NCBI RefSeq assembly: GCF_010729305.1
Contig: NZ_AP022574.1
Span: 124,001 to 188,000, forward strand
Source of the DNA: Mycolicibacterium psychrotolerans
Lineage (GTDB): Bacteria; Actinomycetota; Actinomycetes; Mycobacteriales; Mycobacteriaceae
Reading direction: 5' to 3'
DNA: 64,000 nt
Made by a program: the position numbers and the translations under genes
The notes under the pieces: model-generated
The model's database searches: none
Told to the model about the DNA's origin: nothing
The model's input: the letters and a program-made list of their open reading frames with translations, nothing else
Shown: in pieces, positions 33,361 to 41,503 of the stretch
Numbering within the stretch: the stretch's first letter is position 1
Layout of the letters: each line of letters starts with the position of its first letter

Positions 33361-34188
33361 ATGACGCGGACTGCGCTGGTACTGGGAGGAGGGGGTGTCC
33401 TCGGCGCCGCCGAGGCCGGCATGGCACGCGCGTTACTGGAGGCGGGGATCCGCCCCGACCTCGTGTGCGGCACGTCAGTCGGTGCGATAAACGGTGCGGC
33501 GCTCGCAGCCGATCCGACGCCGGCAGGTGCGCAACGGTTGTTGGCGACCTGGGAGGCGCTGGCCGAGGAAGGCGTGTTCGACGGGTCGTTCATGCGCAGG
33601 GCCGCCGAAGTCATGCGGCGCAGGACCGCACTGCACAGCAACAGCGCACTTCGCCGAATGCTTCAGAACCGATTGCCTGCGCGGACTTTCGAAGAACTCG
33701 CAGTGCCGTTCGAGTGCGTCGCGGCGAGCATCGAACGCGCTCAAGAGCACTGGTTCGGCACTGGCGACCTGATCGAGCCGATTCTCGCGTCCTGTGCCCT
33801 GCCGGGCGTCTTCCCGCCGGTGTGCATCGACGGTGAGCATTTCGTCGACGGTGGCCTGGTGAACAGCATCCCTCTCGATCGCGCGGTGGCCCATGGCGCC
33901 GACACGGTATACGTCCTGCACGTCGGCCGCCTCGAGGAGCAACTCCGACCACCGCGATTTCTGTGGGAGGTCGGGTTCGTCGCGTTCGAGATCTCTCGCC
34001 GGCACCGCTTCCTCGGCGATCTGGCGCGCGTGGGCCCCGGCACCACTGTGCATGTGCTTCCCAGCGGCCAACCCCAGCGGCAGGCCGCGACATGGTCGAA
34101 TCTGCGCTACCGGGACACCAGCCGGATGGCCAGCCGTGCTGAACTCGCCTATGACGCGACCCGCCAGTACCTCGAGGCACTGCCATGA
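33361..34188 (+). CDS. patatin-like phospholipase
   Basis: A 275-residue patatin-family hydrolase. The oxyanion motif GGGGVLGAAEAG is at residues 9-20, the nucleophile elbow GTSVG near 39 and the Asp of the dyad in FVDGGLVNSIP near 165. Patatins hydrolyse fatty-acyl esters of phospholipids. No signal peptide is seen. It follows gvpK by 11 bp (an in-frame TTG at 33346 would overlap) and overlaps the next gene by 4 bp, so it is in the gas vesicle transcript. Why a phospholipase belongs there is not known. Confidence 0.88.
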   Translation: MTRTALVLGGGGVLGAAEAGMARALLEAGIRPDLVCGTSVGAINGAALAADPTPAGAQRLLATWEALAEEGVFDGSFMRRAAEVMRRRTALHSNSALRRMLQNRLPARTFEELAVPFECVAASIERAQEHWFGTGDLIEPILASCALPGVFPPVCIDGEHFVDGGLVNSIPLDRAVAHGADTVYVLHVGRLEEQLRPPRFLWEVGFVAFEISRRHRFLGDLARVGPGTTVHVLPSGQPQRQAATWSNLRYRDTSRMASRAELAYDATRQYLEALP

Positions 34189-35174
34189 GGCTGCTGCGCC
34201 GAGCCCTGACTGTGCCGTTGGCGACCGTGCTGATGATCTGCGTCATCGCTGCCGGACCGATTCTGCTGGCCGTCACCGGCGTGGTCGGACTCGCGACTCG
34301 GTCGAGCCGGCCGGTCAGGACGGTGGCGTTGACGATGGCCTACGCGGTCATCGAATTGCGAACGTTGGCGAAGCTGCTGAGTGGTCAACGGGACGGTGAC
34401 CAACTCGTACACGAATTCCTCGGGCTGGCATATGCGGCGGTTCAGCGCGTCCTCGATGTGCGCGTGGTGCTCGACCCCGCCTCGCCGACGAAGGGAGACA
34501 TCCCGACCGACCAGCCGCTGATCGTGCTGTCGCGCCACTGCGGCCCCGGCGACAGTGTGCTGGTGGCGTGGCTGCTCACGTTGGGGTACGGATTGCGGAT
34601 CCGCGTCGTGCTCAAGAGCATCCTCCGGGTCGAACCGCTTCTGGACTTCGCCGGCGACCTCGGGTGCCTGTGCTTCCTGGACCGCGGCGACCGTGCGCGT
34701 CGTCAAATCCGAGAACTCGCCGCCTCGCTGACGGGAGGACAAGCACTGCTCCTGTTCCCCGAGGGTGCCAACTTCAGCTGGCCACGGTGGCGTGCCGCGA
34801 TCGGCGAACTCCGCTCGACCGGCGGAATCCGCGCCGCGAAGCGCGCACTGCAGCAATCCCACACCTTGCCACCGCGCACCGGGGGTGCGGCCGCCGCGGT
34901 GACCGGCGCACCGCGTGCCAACGTCCTGGTGCTCACCCACAGCGGGTTCTGCCTCGACGGGCGGGCACGACCGTGGTGGCAGATGCCGATCCATCGGGAG
35001 CTGCTGGTCCGCACCGCTCTGGTCACGTCCAGCGCGCTCCCCCCGCCGGACCGTCTGGGCCCGTGGCTGGAGCGCGTCTGGACCCAGGTCGACGCCTGGG
35101 TCGCCGCCAACGCCACCGCTTCCGATACGACGTCAGGCCCCCTCGAAAGGGGGCCTGACCAGCGTGGCAGGTAG
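34185..35174 (+). CDS. PlsC-type lysophospholipid acyltransferase-like protein
   Basis: A 329-residue protein with N-terminal membrane helices (about 7-35) and a PlsC acyltransferase domain: SRHCGPGDS (the HX4D motif, near 118) and [10 protein letters not shown] (near 191). It could re-acylate lysophospholipids made by the patatin encoded immediately upstream (inference). The C-terminal 18 or so residues are encoded by a perfect hairpin (35132-35159) and the first bases of the tRNA-Tyr gene, and the stop codon lies inside that tRNA, so the end of the protein is probably not ancestral. Confidence 0.82.
   Translation: MRLLRRALTVPLATVLMICVIAAGPILLAVTGVVGLATRSSRPVRTVALTMAYAVIELRTLAKLLSGQRDGDQLVHEFLGLAYAAVQRVLDVRVVLDPASPTKGDIPTDQPLIVLSRHCGPGDSVLVAWLLTLGYGLRIRVVLKSILRVEPLLDFAGDLGCLCFLDRGDRARRQIRELAASLTGGQALLLFPEGANFSWPRWRAAIGELRSTGGIRAAKRALQQSHTLPPRTGGAAAAVTGAPRANVLVLTHSGFCLDGRARPWWQMPIHRELLVRTALVTSSALPPPDRLGPWLERVWTQVDAWVAANATASDTTSGPLERGPDQRGR
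35132..35159 (-). terminator. terminator hairpin of the tRNA-Tyr gene
   Basis: A perfect 12-bp stem, GTCAGGCCCCCT against AGGGGGCCTGAC, with a CGAA loop. Read on the minus strand it lies 6 bp after the tRNA-Tyr 3' end, the expected place for its terminator. It is also inside the reading frame of the acyltransferase gene coming the other way. Confidence 0.8.
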
Positions 35175-35247
35175 TGGATTCGAACCACTGTAGGCGTAAG
35201 CCGACGGATTTACAGTCCGCTCCCATTGGCCGCTCGGGCAACCTGCC
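35165..35247 (-). tRNA. tRNA-Tyr (anticodon GTA)
   Basis: On the minus strand the acceptor arms GGCAGGT and ACCTGCC pair, the T arm contains GGTTCGAATCC and the anticodon loop reads CTGTAAA, giving GTA (Tyr). The D arm (GCCCGAGCGGCCAATGGGAGC) and an extended variable arm (GTCGGCTTACGCCTAC) make it a class II tRNA, as expected for bacterial tRNA-Tyr. CCA is not encoded. Confidence 0.93.
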
Positions 35248-35386
35248 GGTGACGCTTAGAGCGCGCACAGCAGGATACAACGAGGACATACCCCGACAAC
35301 AAATCGCCAGGGTGGTGTGGCCCGCGCTCGCAGCTGCGGCCAAGATGGGACCGAGAACTGACACCTACGAGGGAGGGACGGGTCCA

Positions 35387-35878
35387 ATGGCGGATTCATC
35401 GTTCGATGTCGTCAGCAAGGTCGACCGGCAAGAGGTCGACAACGCACTCAACCAGGCGGCCAAGGAGCTGAGCACCCGCTTCGACTTCCGCGGCACCGAC
35501 ACCACGATCGCCTGGAAGGGCGACGAGGTGATCGAGCTGGTCAGCTCCACCGAGGAACGGCTCAAGGCCGCCGTCGACGTCTTCAAGGAGAAGCTGGTCC
35601 GCCGCGACATCTCGATGAAGGCGTTCGACGCAGGTGACCCGCAGGCCAGCGGCAAGACCTTCCGGCTCACGGGCACGCTCAAGCAGGGCATCAGCAGCGA
35701 GGACGCCAAGAAGATCACCAAGCTCATTCGCGACGAAGGACCCAAGGGCGTCAAAGCCCAGATCCAGGGCGAGGAGATCCGCGTCAGCTCCAAGAAGCGC
35801 GACGACCTGCAGGCCGTCATCGCGCTGCTCAAGGGCGCCGACCTGGACGTCGCGCTGCAGTTCGTCAACTACCGCTGA
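35387..35878 (+). CDS. yajQ: YajQ family nucleotide-binding protein
   Basis: A 163-residue protein of the YajQ/UPF0234 family with its usual length and landmarks: [34 protein letters not shown] and the end [12 protein letters not shown]. It has two ferredoxin-like domains that bind nucleotides; some homologues bind cyclic di-GMP. The M. tuberculosis counterpart is Rv0566c. The ATG at 35387 follows GAGGGAGGGACGGGTCCA. A 140-bp gap separates it from the divergent tRNA-Tyr gene. Confidence 0.92.
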   Translation: MADSSFDVVSKVDRQEVDNALNQAAKELSTRFDFRGTDTTIAWKGDEVIELVSSTEERLKAAVDVFKEKLVRRDISMKAFDAGDPQASGKTFRLTGTLKQGISSEDAKKITKLIRDEGPKGVKAQIQGEEIRVSSKKRDDLQAVIALLKGADLDVALQFVNYR

Positions 35879-35882
35879 GGTC

Positions 35883-35943
35883 GTTGAGACTGCACTGAGG
35901 GTGGGGTTTTCTCGGATTTCGGCGCCGTAGGCGCAGTCTCAAC
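35883..35943. terminator. bidirectional gene-end palindrome
   Basis: Arms GTTGAGACTGC (35883-35893) and GCAGTCTCAAC (35933-35943) are perfect inverted repeats around a 39-bp centre. The left arm starts 4 bp after the yajQ stop and the right arm covers the stop codon of the convergent lipoprotein gene. The arm closely matches the one split by IS30 element 2 (GTCGAGACTGCGC). Confidence 0.65.
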
Positions 35944-36451
35944 GCAACTCCGGTGTGATGTCGACCGGGCCGTCGGACCCGTGGTCGCCCATGTTCCGGC
36001 ACTCCCCGTAGAACTGCAGCGCGCCGTACCCGGGGTCTGCGGAGCGCGGCCCCACCGCGGCCGTCACGCCGTCGCGATTCAGCGAGTCTCCGTGCACCAC
36101 CTGTCCCTGCGGAGCTCCGCTCGCCCACCCCTGCGCGACGAGCGCGTCCCGGATCTGCGCGTACAGGGCGCCCGGGTCGGCGGGCAGCTTGAACGCCACC
36201 TCGACGCGACCCTGGAACGGCGGCTCCCCCTGGTCGTTGCACGAACCGAACGAGAACCCGCCCGTCACGTCGTCCAGCGTCACAGCCTGCACGACGGCCA
36301 CCGCCGGGTCGACGACCTGCGCGCGGGTCTGCTCGTCGGAGAGCGCGTTCTGCGGCTCGTCGTACGGATTGTCTTGCACCGGGCCGGAATCGGACATGTG
36401 GCAGCCTCCCAGGGCGAGCGCGATCAGCAGCGTGGACAGCAGTCGGGTCAT
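35939..36451 (-). CDS. putative lipoprotein
   Basis: A 170-residue lipoprotein. The signal ends in the lipobox ALGGC near residue 17, so it should be attached to the outer face of the membrane. The mature part has two further cysteines and a beta-rich C-terminus (RVEVAFKLPADPGALYAQIRD). No named family is recognised. The ATG at 36451 is used; a GTG at 36454 overlaps the upstream stop (TAGTG), so it is coupled to the hydrolase gene. Confidence 0.78.
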   Translation of the reverse strand: MTRLLSTLLIALALGGCHMSDSGPVQDNPYDEPQNALSDEQTRAQVVDPAVAVVQAVTLDDVTGGFSFGSCNDQGEPPFQGRVEVAFKLPADPGALYAQIRDALVAQGWASGAPQGQVVHGDSLNRDGVTAAVGPRSADPGYGALQFYGECRNMGDHGSDGPVDITPELR

Positions 36452-36453
36452 CA

Positions 36454-38292
36454 CTAGATGGGTCTTCCGTCGAATCGGTGGTCGGAGGTGACCGCACCGT
36501 TGTCGCGCGGCGCCTCGGGGTCGAGAATGGCCGGCCCCAGCGGTATGTCGGTGTGCGGCAACGGGATGTCGCCGAACGGGGTCGGGATCCGATCGGGCGT
36601 GCTGACGGCCGGCGAGTCCCGCCCGTCCGCCAGCATGCCCAGCCCGCCGAGGGCATCCCCGTGGCCGGACGCGATGGCGGACATGCTGTACAGCGACTCG
36701 CTGCCCATCGTGTAGTAGTACGAGTGATCGTCGAAGTCGGGCAGATTCCCGCCCGGCACCTCTGCATGGAACCGCACGGCGCCGAACGACTCCGCCGACG
36801 CGTCGTCGCCCAACCCCACCGAAAGGCCCAGCGGATCGGCCAGCGGACCATTGAGAACGTCGGCGGCCATGTCGCTGGCGCCGATCCAGCCGACCGGATC
36901 AGTCGAGGCGTTGCCGACGTACACCTGCCCGCCCTGCAGGTTGAAGTCCGCCGCCGAGTGCGTGAGATCCGTTCCCGGACAACCGATCAGCACCGCGTTG
37001 GTGGCCTTCATCCCGCTGCCGGCGAACGCGTCGGCGACCGTCGTCGACCCGTAGGAGTGTCCGAGCACCGTGATGTTCGGCTCACCGGCCCCGGTGTGCG
37101 TGACGTGCAGGCTGTTGACGTCGCCTGCCAGCAGCGCGCCACCGGAGCGGGCCAGTTCCGGGTTGGCGATACGCGGATCGGTGAAACTGTCGGGCGCGTC
37201 GTAGCCCATCCACATGATCACCGCGTTCTGCTTGCTCGGGTCCGCCTTGCCCATCTGATCGAGCAGGTTGATGCCGTCGTTGCGGCCGCTGTTGAGCCAG
37301 TCAGACTCGAGGCTGCTGCCCGTGCCGGGCACGATCACCCCGATGTTGTCGGCGGTGTCGGGATTGCCCAGCGCGACGGCAGCGGTGCCCTGCCCGTTGT
37401 AGGCCAGCGGGTCGTAGCCGAACAGGTAGGTCTTGCGCGGACGTGCCGGGTTGTCACCCTCGGCCTGATGCTTGAGGCCTTGGCGGGCCTTGAGTCCGTT
37501 CTGGTAGGCGACGGCGTCCGCACGGTTCAGTCCGTAGCGCTCCGGGTGAGCGGCCACCTCGTCGGCGCCGACCCCGTTGGCGCTCGCGGCGTGCTCCACC
37601 CGCGCGATGTCACGGTCCATCACGGTGCGGTTCAGCTGGTCGCGCACCTCGACGGGCAGCCCGTCGAGATTGCCAAGCCCGCGGGGCGCGGTGTCGGTCA
37701 GCCGTTTCCTGTCGGCGTCGCTGAGCGAGTCCCACCACTGCTTGACCTGCTCCGGCGAGGCCCCCGGCGGCGGGGGTGGGGGCAGCGGCGTCCCGGGTGG
37801 GGTGGCCGGCGGGACACCGCCGATCGCGGTGCGCACCGCGCCCGCGGTGGCGGCGTCGATCTGGCCGAACAGTTGCAGCAATCTCTGGATGACCGCGGTG
37901 AAGCCGGGTTCGAACTGCTTGAGCAGCGGCGGGAAGACCGGCGCGATCGCGCGGCCGTCGTCGGTGACGGTCCACCCGGCGGCCCGCAGCGTCCCGACGA
38001 CGCCCGTCAATCCGGCGCGCGTGGCTTCGAGCTGGGGTCCGCCGGTGGCCAGCGCCGCCCGCACCGACTCGAGCCGGGCCCGCAGCTGCAGCTGCTCGGT
38101 GAGATTCTTCTCCGCCTGGGCGATCGCCGCGTCGCCCGCCGTTCCCTGCCACGCTGCGCGCATCCGGTCCAGGGCTTGCTGCTGCCCGGTGATCGCCCCG
38201 TCGAGATCGGCGATCGTGCCGCCGAGTCGACCCGCGGCCGCTGTCAGGCCCTGCGGATCGGATGCCTCGACCGTCGATACCGTGACCGACAA
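36454..38292 (-). CDS. DUF1023-type alpha/beta hydrolase with WXG-like N-terminus
   Basis: A 612-residue protein. Residues 1-100 are a helical hairpin with an AAWQGTAGDAA turn, resembling WXG100/ESX-secreted proteins. A proline-rich linker lies near 165-180. Residues about 270-520 are an alpha/beta hydrolase of the DUF1023 family with nucleophile elbow LGHSYGS near residue 410. Such proteins are common in mycobacteria and may leave the cell through a type VII system; substrate unknown. It is cotranscribed with the lipoprotein gene downstream. Confidence 0.82.
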   Translation of the reverse strand: MSVTVSTVEASDPQGLTAAAGRLGGTIADLDGAITGQQQALDRMRAAWQGTAGDAAIAQAEKNLTEQLQLRARLESVRAALATGGPQLEATRAGLTGVVGTLRAAGWTVTDDGRAIAPVFPPLLKQFEPGFTAVIQRLLQLFGQIDAATAGAVRTAIGGVPPATPPGTPLPPPPPPGASPEQVKQWWDSLSDADRKRLTDTAPRGLGNLDGLPVEVRDQLNRTVMDRDIARVEHAASANGVGADEVAAHPERYGLNRADAVAYQNGLKARQGLKHQAEGDNPARPRKTYLFGYDPLAYNGQGTAAVALGNPDTADNIGVIVPGTGSSLESDWLNSGRNDGINLLDQMGKADPSKQNAVIMWMGYDAPDSFTDPRIANPELARSGGALLAGDVNSLHVTHTGAGEPNITVLGHSYGSTTVADAFAGSGMKATNAVLIGCPGTDLTHSAADFNLQGGQVYVGNASTDPVGWIGASDMAADVLNGPLADPLGLSVGLGDDASAESFGAVRFHAEVPGGNLPDFDDHSYYYTMGSESLYSMSAIASGHGDALGGLGMLADGRDSPAVSTPDRIPTPFGDIPLPHTDIPLGPAILDPEAPRDNGAVTSDHRFDGRPI

Positions 38293-38409
38293 ACGCGAAC
38301 CCCCTCAGCAAAGTCGTTCTCATTATGCCCACTCCCACACACCCGTCGGCGCACCGATCGGTTCGAAACCGGCCCTCGGGCCGCAGCCGCCGCCCTAATG
38401 TGATCACTC

Positions 38410-39435
38410 ATGGCACCTGCACAGCGCGAACCCAACGTCGTCGTCCTCGGGGGCGGATCCTGGGGCACCACCGTGGCGTCCATCTGCGCGCGGCGCGGGC
38501 CGACGCTGCAGTGGGTGCGTTCGCAGGAGACCGCCGACGACATCAACACCCATCACCGCAACACCAAGTACCTCGGCAACGAGGTGGAGCTGGCGCACAC
38601 GCTGAGGGCCACCACCGATTTCGCGGAGGCCGCCGAGTGCGCCGACGTGATCGTGATGGGGGTGCCGTCGCACGGATTCCGCGGTGTGCTCACCGAACTC
38701 GCGTCGACGCTGCGGCCGTGGGTGCCGGTGGTGTCGCTGGTGAAGGGCCTCGAGCAGGGCACCAATTACCGGATGAGCCAGGTGGTCGACGAGGTGCTGC
38801 CCGGCCATCCAGCCGGAATCCTGGCCGGGCCCAACATCGCCCGTGAGGTCGCCGAAGGCTACGCGGCCGCCGCGGTGCTGGCCATGCCCGACCAGCATCT
38901 GGCCGCGAATCTGGCAGACCTGTTCCGCACCAAGCGTTTTCGCACCTACACCACCGACGATGTGGTGGGCGTGGAGATGGCGGGTGCACTGAAGAACGTG
39001 TATGCGATCGCGGTCGGCATGGGCTACTCACTGGGCATCGGGGAGAACACCCGCGCGATGGTGATGGCCCGCGCGGTGCGCGAGATGTCGAAGATGGGCG
39101 AGGCGTTGGGCGGGCACCGCGACACCTTCGCCGGCCTCGCCGGTATGGGCGACCTGATCGTGACGTGCACCAGCCAGCGCAGCCGCAACCGGCACGTCGG
39201 CGAACAACTGGGCGCCGGGAAGCCGATCGACGAGATCATCTCGTCGATGAACCAGGTGGCCGAAGGCGTGAAGGCATCCAGCGTGATCATGTCGTTCGCC
39301 GAGGAACTGGGCATCTCGATGCCGATCGCGCGCGAGGTCGACGGCGTGGTGAACCACGGCTCGTCGGTGGAGGACGCCTACCGCGGGCTGATGGTGGAGA
39401 AGCCGGGCCACGAGGTGTTCGGGTCCGGCTTCTGA
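38410..39435 (+). CDS. gpsA: NAD(P)-dependent glycerol-3-phosphate dehydrogenase
   Basis: A 341-residue GpsA-type enzyme reducing dihydroxyacetone phosphate to sn-glycerol 3-phosphate for phospholipid synthesis. The nucleotide-binding motif GGGSWGTT is at residues 14-21, ILAGPNIAREVAEG in the middle, and the catalytic lysine lies in MAGALKNVYAIAVG near residue 194. The context beside htpX matches gpdA1 (Rv0564c) of M. tuberculosis. It diverges from the hydrolase gene across a 117-bp gap. Confidence 0.93.
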   Translation: MAPAQREPNVVVLGGGSWGTTVASICARRGPTLQWVRSQETADDINTHHRNTKYLGNEVELAHTLRATTDFAEAAECADVIVMGVPSHGFRGVLTELASTLRPWVPVVSLVKGLEQGTNYRMSQVVDEVLPGHPAGILAGPNIAREVAEGYAAAAVLAMPDQHLAANLADLFRTKRFRTYTTDDVVGVEMAGALKNVYAIAVGMGYSLGIGENTRAMVMARAVREMSKMGEALGGHRDTFAGLAGMGDLIVTCTSQRSRNRHVGEQLGAGKPIDEIISSMNQVAEGVKASSVIMSFAEELGISMPIAREVDGVVNHGSSVEDAYRGLMVEKPGHEVFGSGF

Positions 39436-39436
39436 C

Positions 39437-39979
39437 TCAGTTGAAGTAGGGGTTCGTGCCCTCGGGCCGGGCCAGCAGCGGGTTGACCTCGTTGACGATC
39501 CAGGACGCCGACGGGCTGACCACGAAACCGGACTGGTTGCGATTGTCCACGCAGGCCGTCACGGTGCCGTCACCGCCGCAGCTGACGTCGCCGAAGCTGA
39601 GCCGGGTGTTCGGCGGCAGCGCGTTGACCGGGCCGCCGTAGATCGGGGCGGGCGCCACCGAGAAGCCGGGCACTCCACCGGCCGAACCGCTGACCAGGTT
39701 GGCGCCCTCCGGGGCGCCGGGCAGCACACCGTTGCAGCCGTAGCCACCGGAGCGCTGCAGCATGCAGGTCAGGCCGTTGGCGCTGAACGCGTAGGCGGCG
39801 CCGTCGAACACCGCGTAGTTCTTCGGGTTGGCGGGCGCCCACGCGTTCACGTTGGGGGCCGGCGGCGTCGGCGGCGGGGTGGGCGGCGCGGGCTGAGCGG
39901 CCGCGAGACCGGAGGCACTGAGGACACCGGCCGCGGCGACGCACGCAGCACCGAGGAAAGCTCTGCTCGACACGGTCAC
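39437..39979 (-). CDS. small secreted protein, first of two tandem paralogues
   Basis: A 180-residue exported protein with a signal peptide (about residues 1-28, ending LAAAQP), a proline-rich stretch and a compact domain with four cysteines in the pattern LTCMLQ, YGCNG, VSCGGDG and TACVDN. It ends in SGFVVSPSASW. Function unknown. The next gene upstream encodes a protein with the same cysteine pattern. Its stop lies 1 bp from the gpsA stop (convergent). Confidence 0.75.
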   Translation of the reverse strand: MTVSSRAFLGAACVAAAGVLSASGLAAAQPAPPTPPPTPPAPNVNAWAPANPKNYAVFDGAAYAFSANGLTCMLQRSGGYGCNGVLPGAPEGANLVSGSAGGVPGFSVAPAPIYGGPVNALPPNTRLSFGDVSCGGDGTVTACVDNRNQSGFVVSPSASWIVNEVNPLLARPEGTNPYFN

Positions 39980-40022
39980 AGCCTAGATGTCGCCGGAAGG
40001 GTCGGCCGCGTTAGCGAGAGCT

Positions 40023-40490
40023 TCAGTAGGCGTAGGTGCCGGTCGGGCTGATGACGAAACCGGACTGGTCGACGGTGTTCGTGCACGAGGTGATGACGCC
40101 GTCGGTGCCGCAACTGACGGTGCGGAAGCTCATCCGCGTGTTGACCGGCAGCGGCAGCGGGTTGGCCGTCGCGCCGTACATCGGCCCGTTGGCGTGTCCG
40201 AACCCCGGCGGACCGCCCGCCCAGCCGGTGACGACGTTCGCGCCGCCCGGCGCACCCGGCAGCGATCCGTTGCACCCGTAGCTGCCGGTCTGGCGGTCCA
40301 TCACGCACGTCAGCCCACCGGGCGCGGCGAACGAGTACCAGGCACCGTCCGGCGAGGCGAACGGCTGCGGATTGATCGGCGGCAGCGCGTTGACGTTCAG
40401 CGGGGACGGGTCGGCCGAGGCGACGGCGGGCGCGGCACACGCGGCGGCGGCCGCGACGCCGATCAGAATTCTGGTCAGCACGTCGCACAC
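40023..40490 (-). CDS. small secreted protein, second of two tandem paralogues
   Basis: A 155-residue exported protein with a signal peptide (residues 1-27, ending ASADP) and the same four-cysteine domain as its neighbour (LTCVMD, YGCNG, VSCGTDG, TSCTN; end SGFVISPTGTY). The pair probably arose by duplication. GTG start at 40490, with a second possible GTG at 40481. Function unknown. Confidence 0.75.
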   Translation of the reverse strand: MCDVLTRILIGVAAAAACAAPAVASADPSPLNVNALPPINPQPFASPDGAWYSFAAPGGLTCVMDRQTGSYGCNGSLPGAPGGANVVTGWAGGPPGFGHANGPMYGATANPLPLPVNTRMSFRTVSCGTDGVITSCTNTVDQSGFVISPTGTYAY

Positions 40491-40546
40491 CTTAAGCGGG
40501 TGGTCCCGGCGCGCGCATCGTCAGACAGAAAAGTCTGACGGCCTCG

Positions 40547-41425
40547 TCAGTACTGGCCCGGCCCGCGACCCGCCATCGCCTCGAGGCGGGCGATGCGGTC
40601 GGCGATCGGCGGGTGGGTCGCGAACAGCTTGCCGATCTTCTCCCCCGACCGGAACGGGTTCGCGATCATCAGGTGCGCCTGGTCGGCCAGCTGCGGCTCG
40701 GGCGGCAGTGGCGCGCGCTCCACCCCGGCGCTGATCTTGCGCAGCGCGCTGGCCAACGACAGCGGGTCACCGGTCAGCTCCGCGCCGGACTGGTCGGCCT
40801 GGTACTCGCGGGAGCGGGACACCGCCAGCCGGATGACCGTCGCCGCGATCGGTCCGAGCAGTGAAACCAGAAGGATCGCAAAGGGATTCGCGCCGCCCTC
40901 GCGGTTGCCGCCGAACATGCTCGCGAAGAACGCCAGGTTGGCCAGCGCGGTGATCACCGAGGCCATCGCCCCGGCCACACAGCTGATCAGGATGTCGCGG
41001 TTGTAGACGTGCGAGAGCTCGTGACCGAGCACCGCGCGCAACTCGCGCTCGTTGAGCATGCCGAGGATGCCCGTCGTGCAGCACACCGCGGCGTTGCGCG
41101 GGTTGCGGCCCGTGGCGAACGCGTTGGGGGCGGCGGTGTCGCTGATGTAGAGCCGCGGCATCGGCTGGCGGGCGGTAGTGGCCAGCTCGCGCACGATCCG
41201 GTACATCATCGGCGCCTGCATCTCGGTGACCGGCTGCGCGTGCATCGCCCGCAGCGCCATCTTGTCGCTGTTGAAGTACACGTAGGCGTTCATGCCGATG
41301 GCGAAGAGCACAGCCAGGAACATGATGTTGCGCCCGAACAGGGCCCCGACGCCGACGATCAGGCCCGAGAACACCACCAGCAACAGGAACGTCTTGGCCC
41401 TGTTGGCGTGCGGATGCCACGTCAT
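40547..41425 (-). CDS. htpX: membrane metalloprotease HtpX
   Basis: A 292-residue zinc protease of the M48 family. The catalytic motif HELSH is near residues 134-138, with the third ligand in SREYQADQ near 213. Two N-terminal transmembrane helices (about 10-50) and two more after the HExxH motif fit HtpX, which degrades damaged membrane proteins under stress. It has the expected length and is orthologous in context to Rv0563. Confidence 0.94.
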   Translation of the reverse strand: MTWHPHANRAKTFLLLVVFSGLIVGVGALFGRNIMFLAVLFAIGMNAYVYFNSDKMALRAMHAQPVTEMQAPMMYRIVRELATTARQPMPRLYISDTAAPNAFATGRNPRNAAVCCTTGILGMLNERELRAVLGHELSHVYNRDILISCVAGAMASVITALANLAFFASMFGGNREGGANPFAILLVSLLGPIAATVIRLAVSRSREYQADQSGAELTGDPLSLASALRKISAGVERAPLPPEPQLADQAHLMIANPFRSGEKIGKLFATHPPIADRIARLEAMAGRGPGQY

Positions 41426-41503
41426 CGCGGATTCCTCCTCACCACACCTGCAGAACTCATTCGCTCGTTCAACGCTCGGGTACGCCGCGCAGGTTCCAGA
41501 CGC

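Noticed and set aside
35100..35260. Attachment-site duplication of the tRNA-Tyr 3' end
   Set aside because: I saw no second copy of the tRNA 3' sequence and no integrase gene in the window, so integration at this tRNA is only a possibility.
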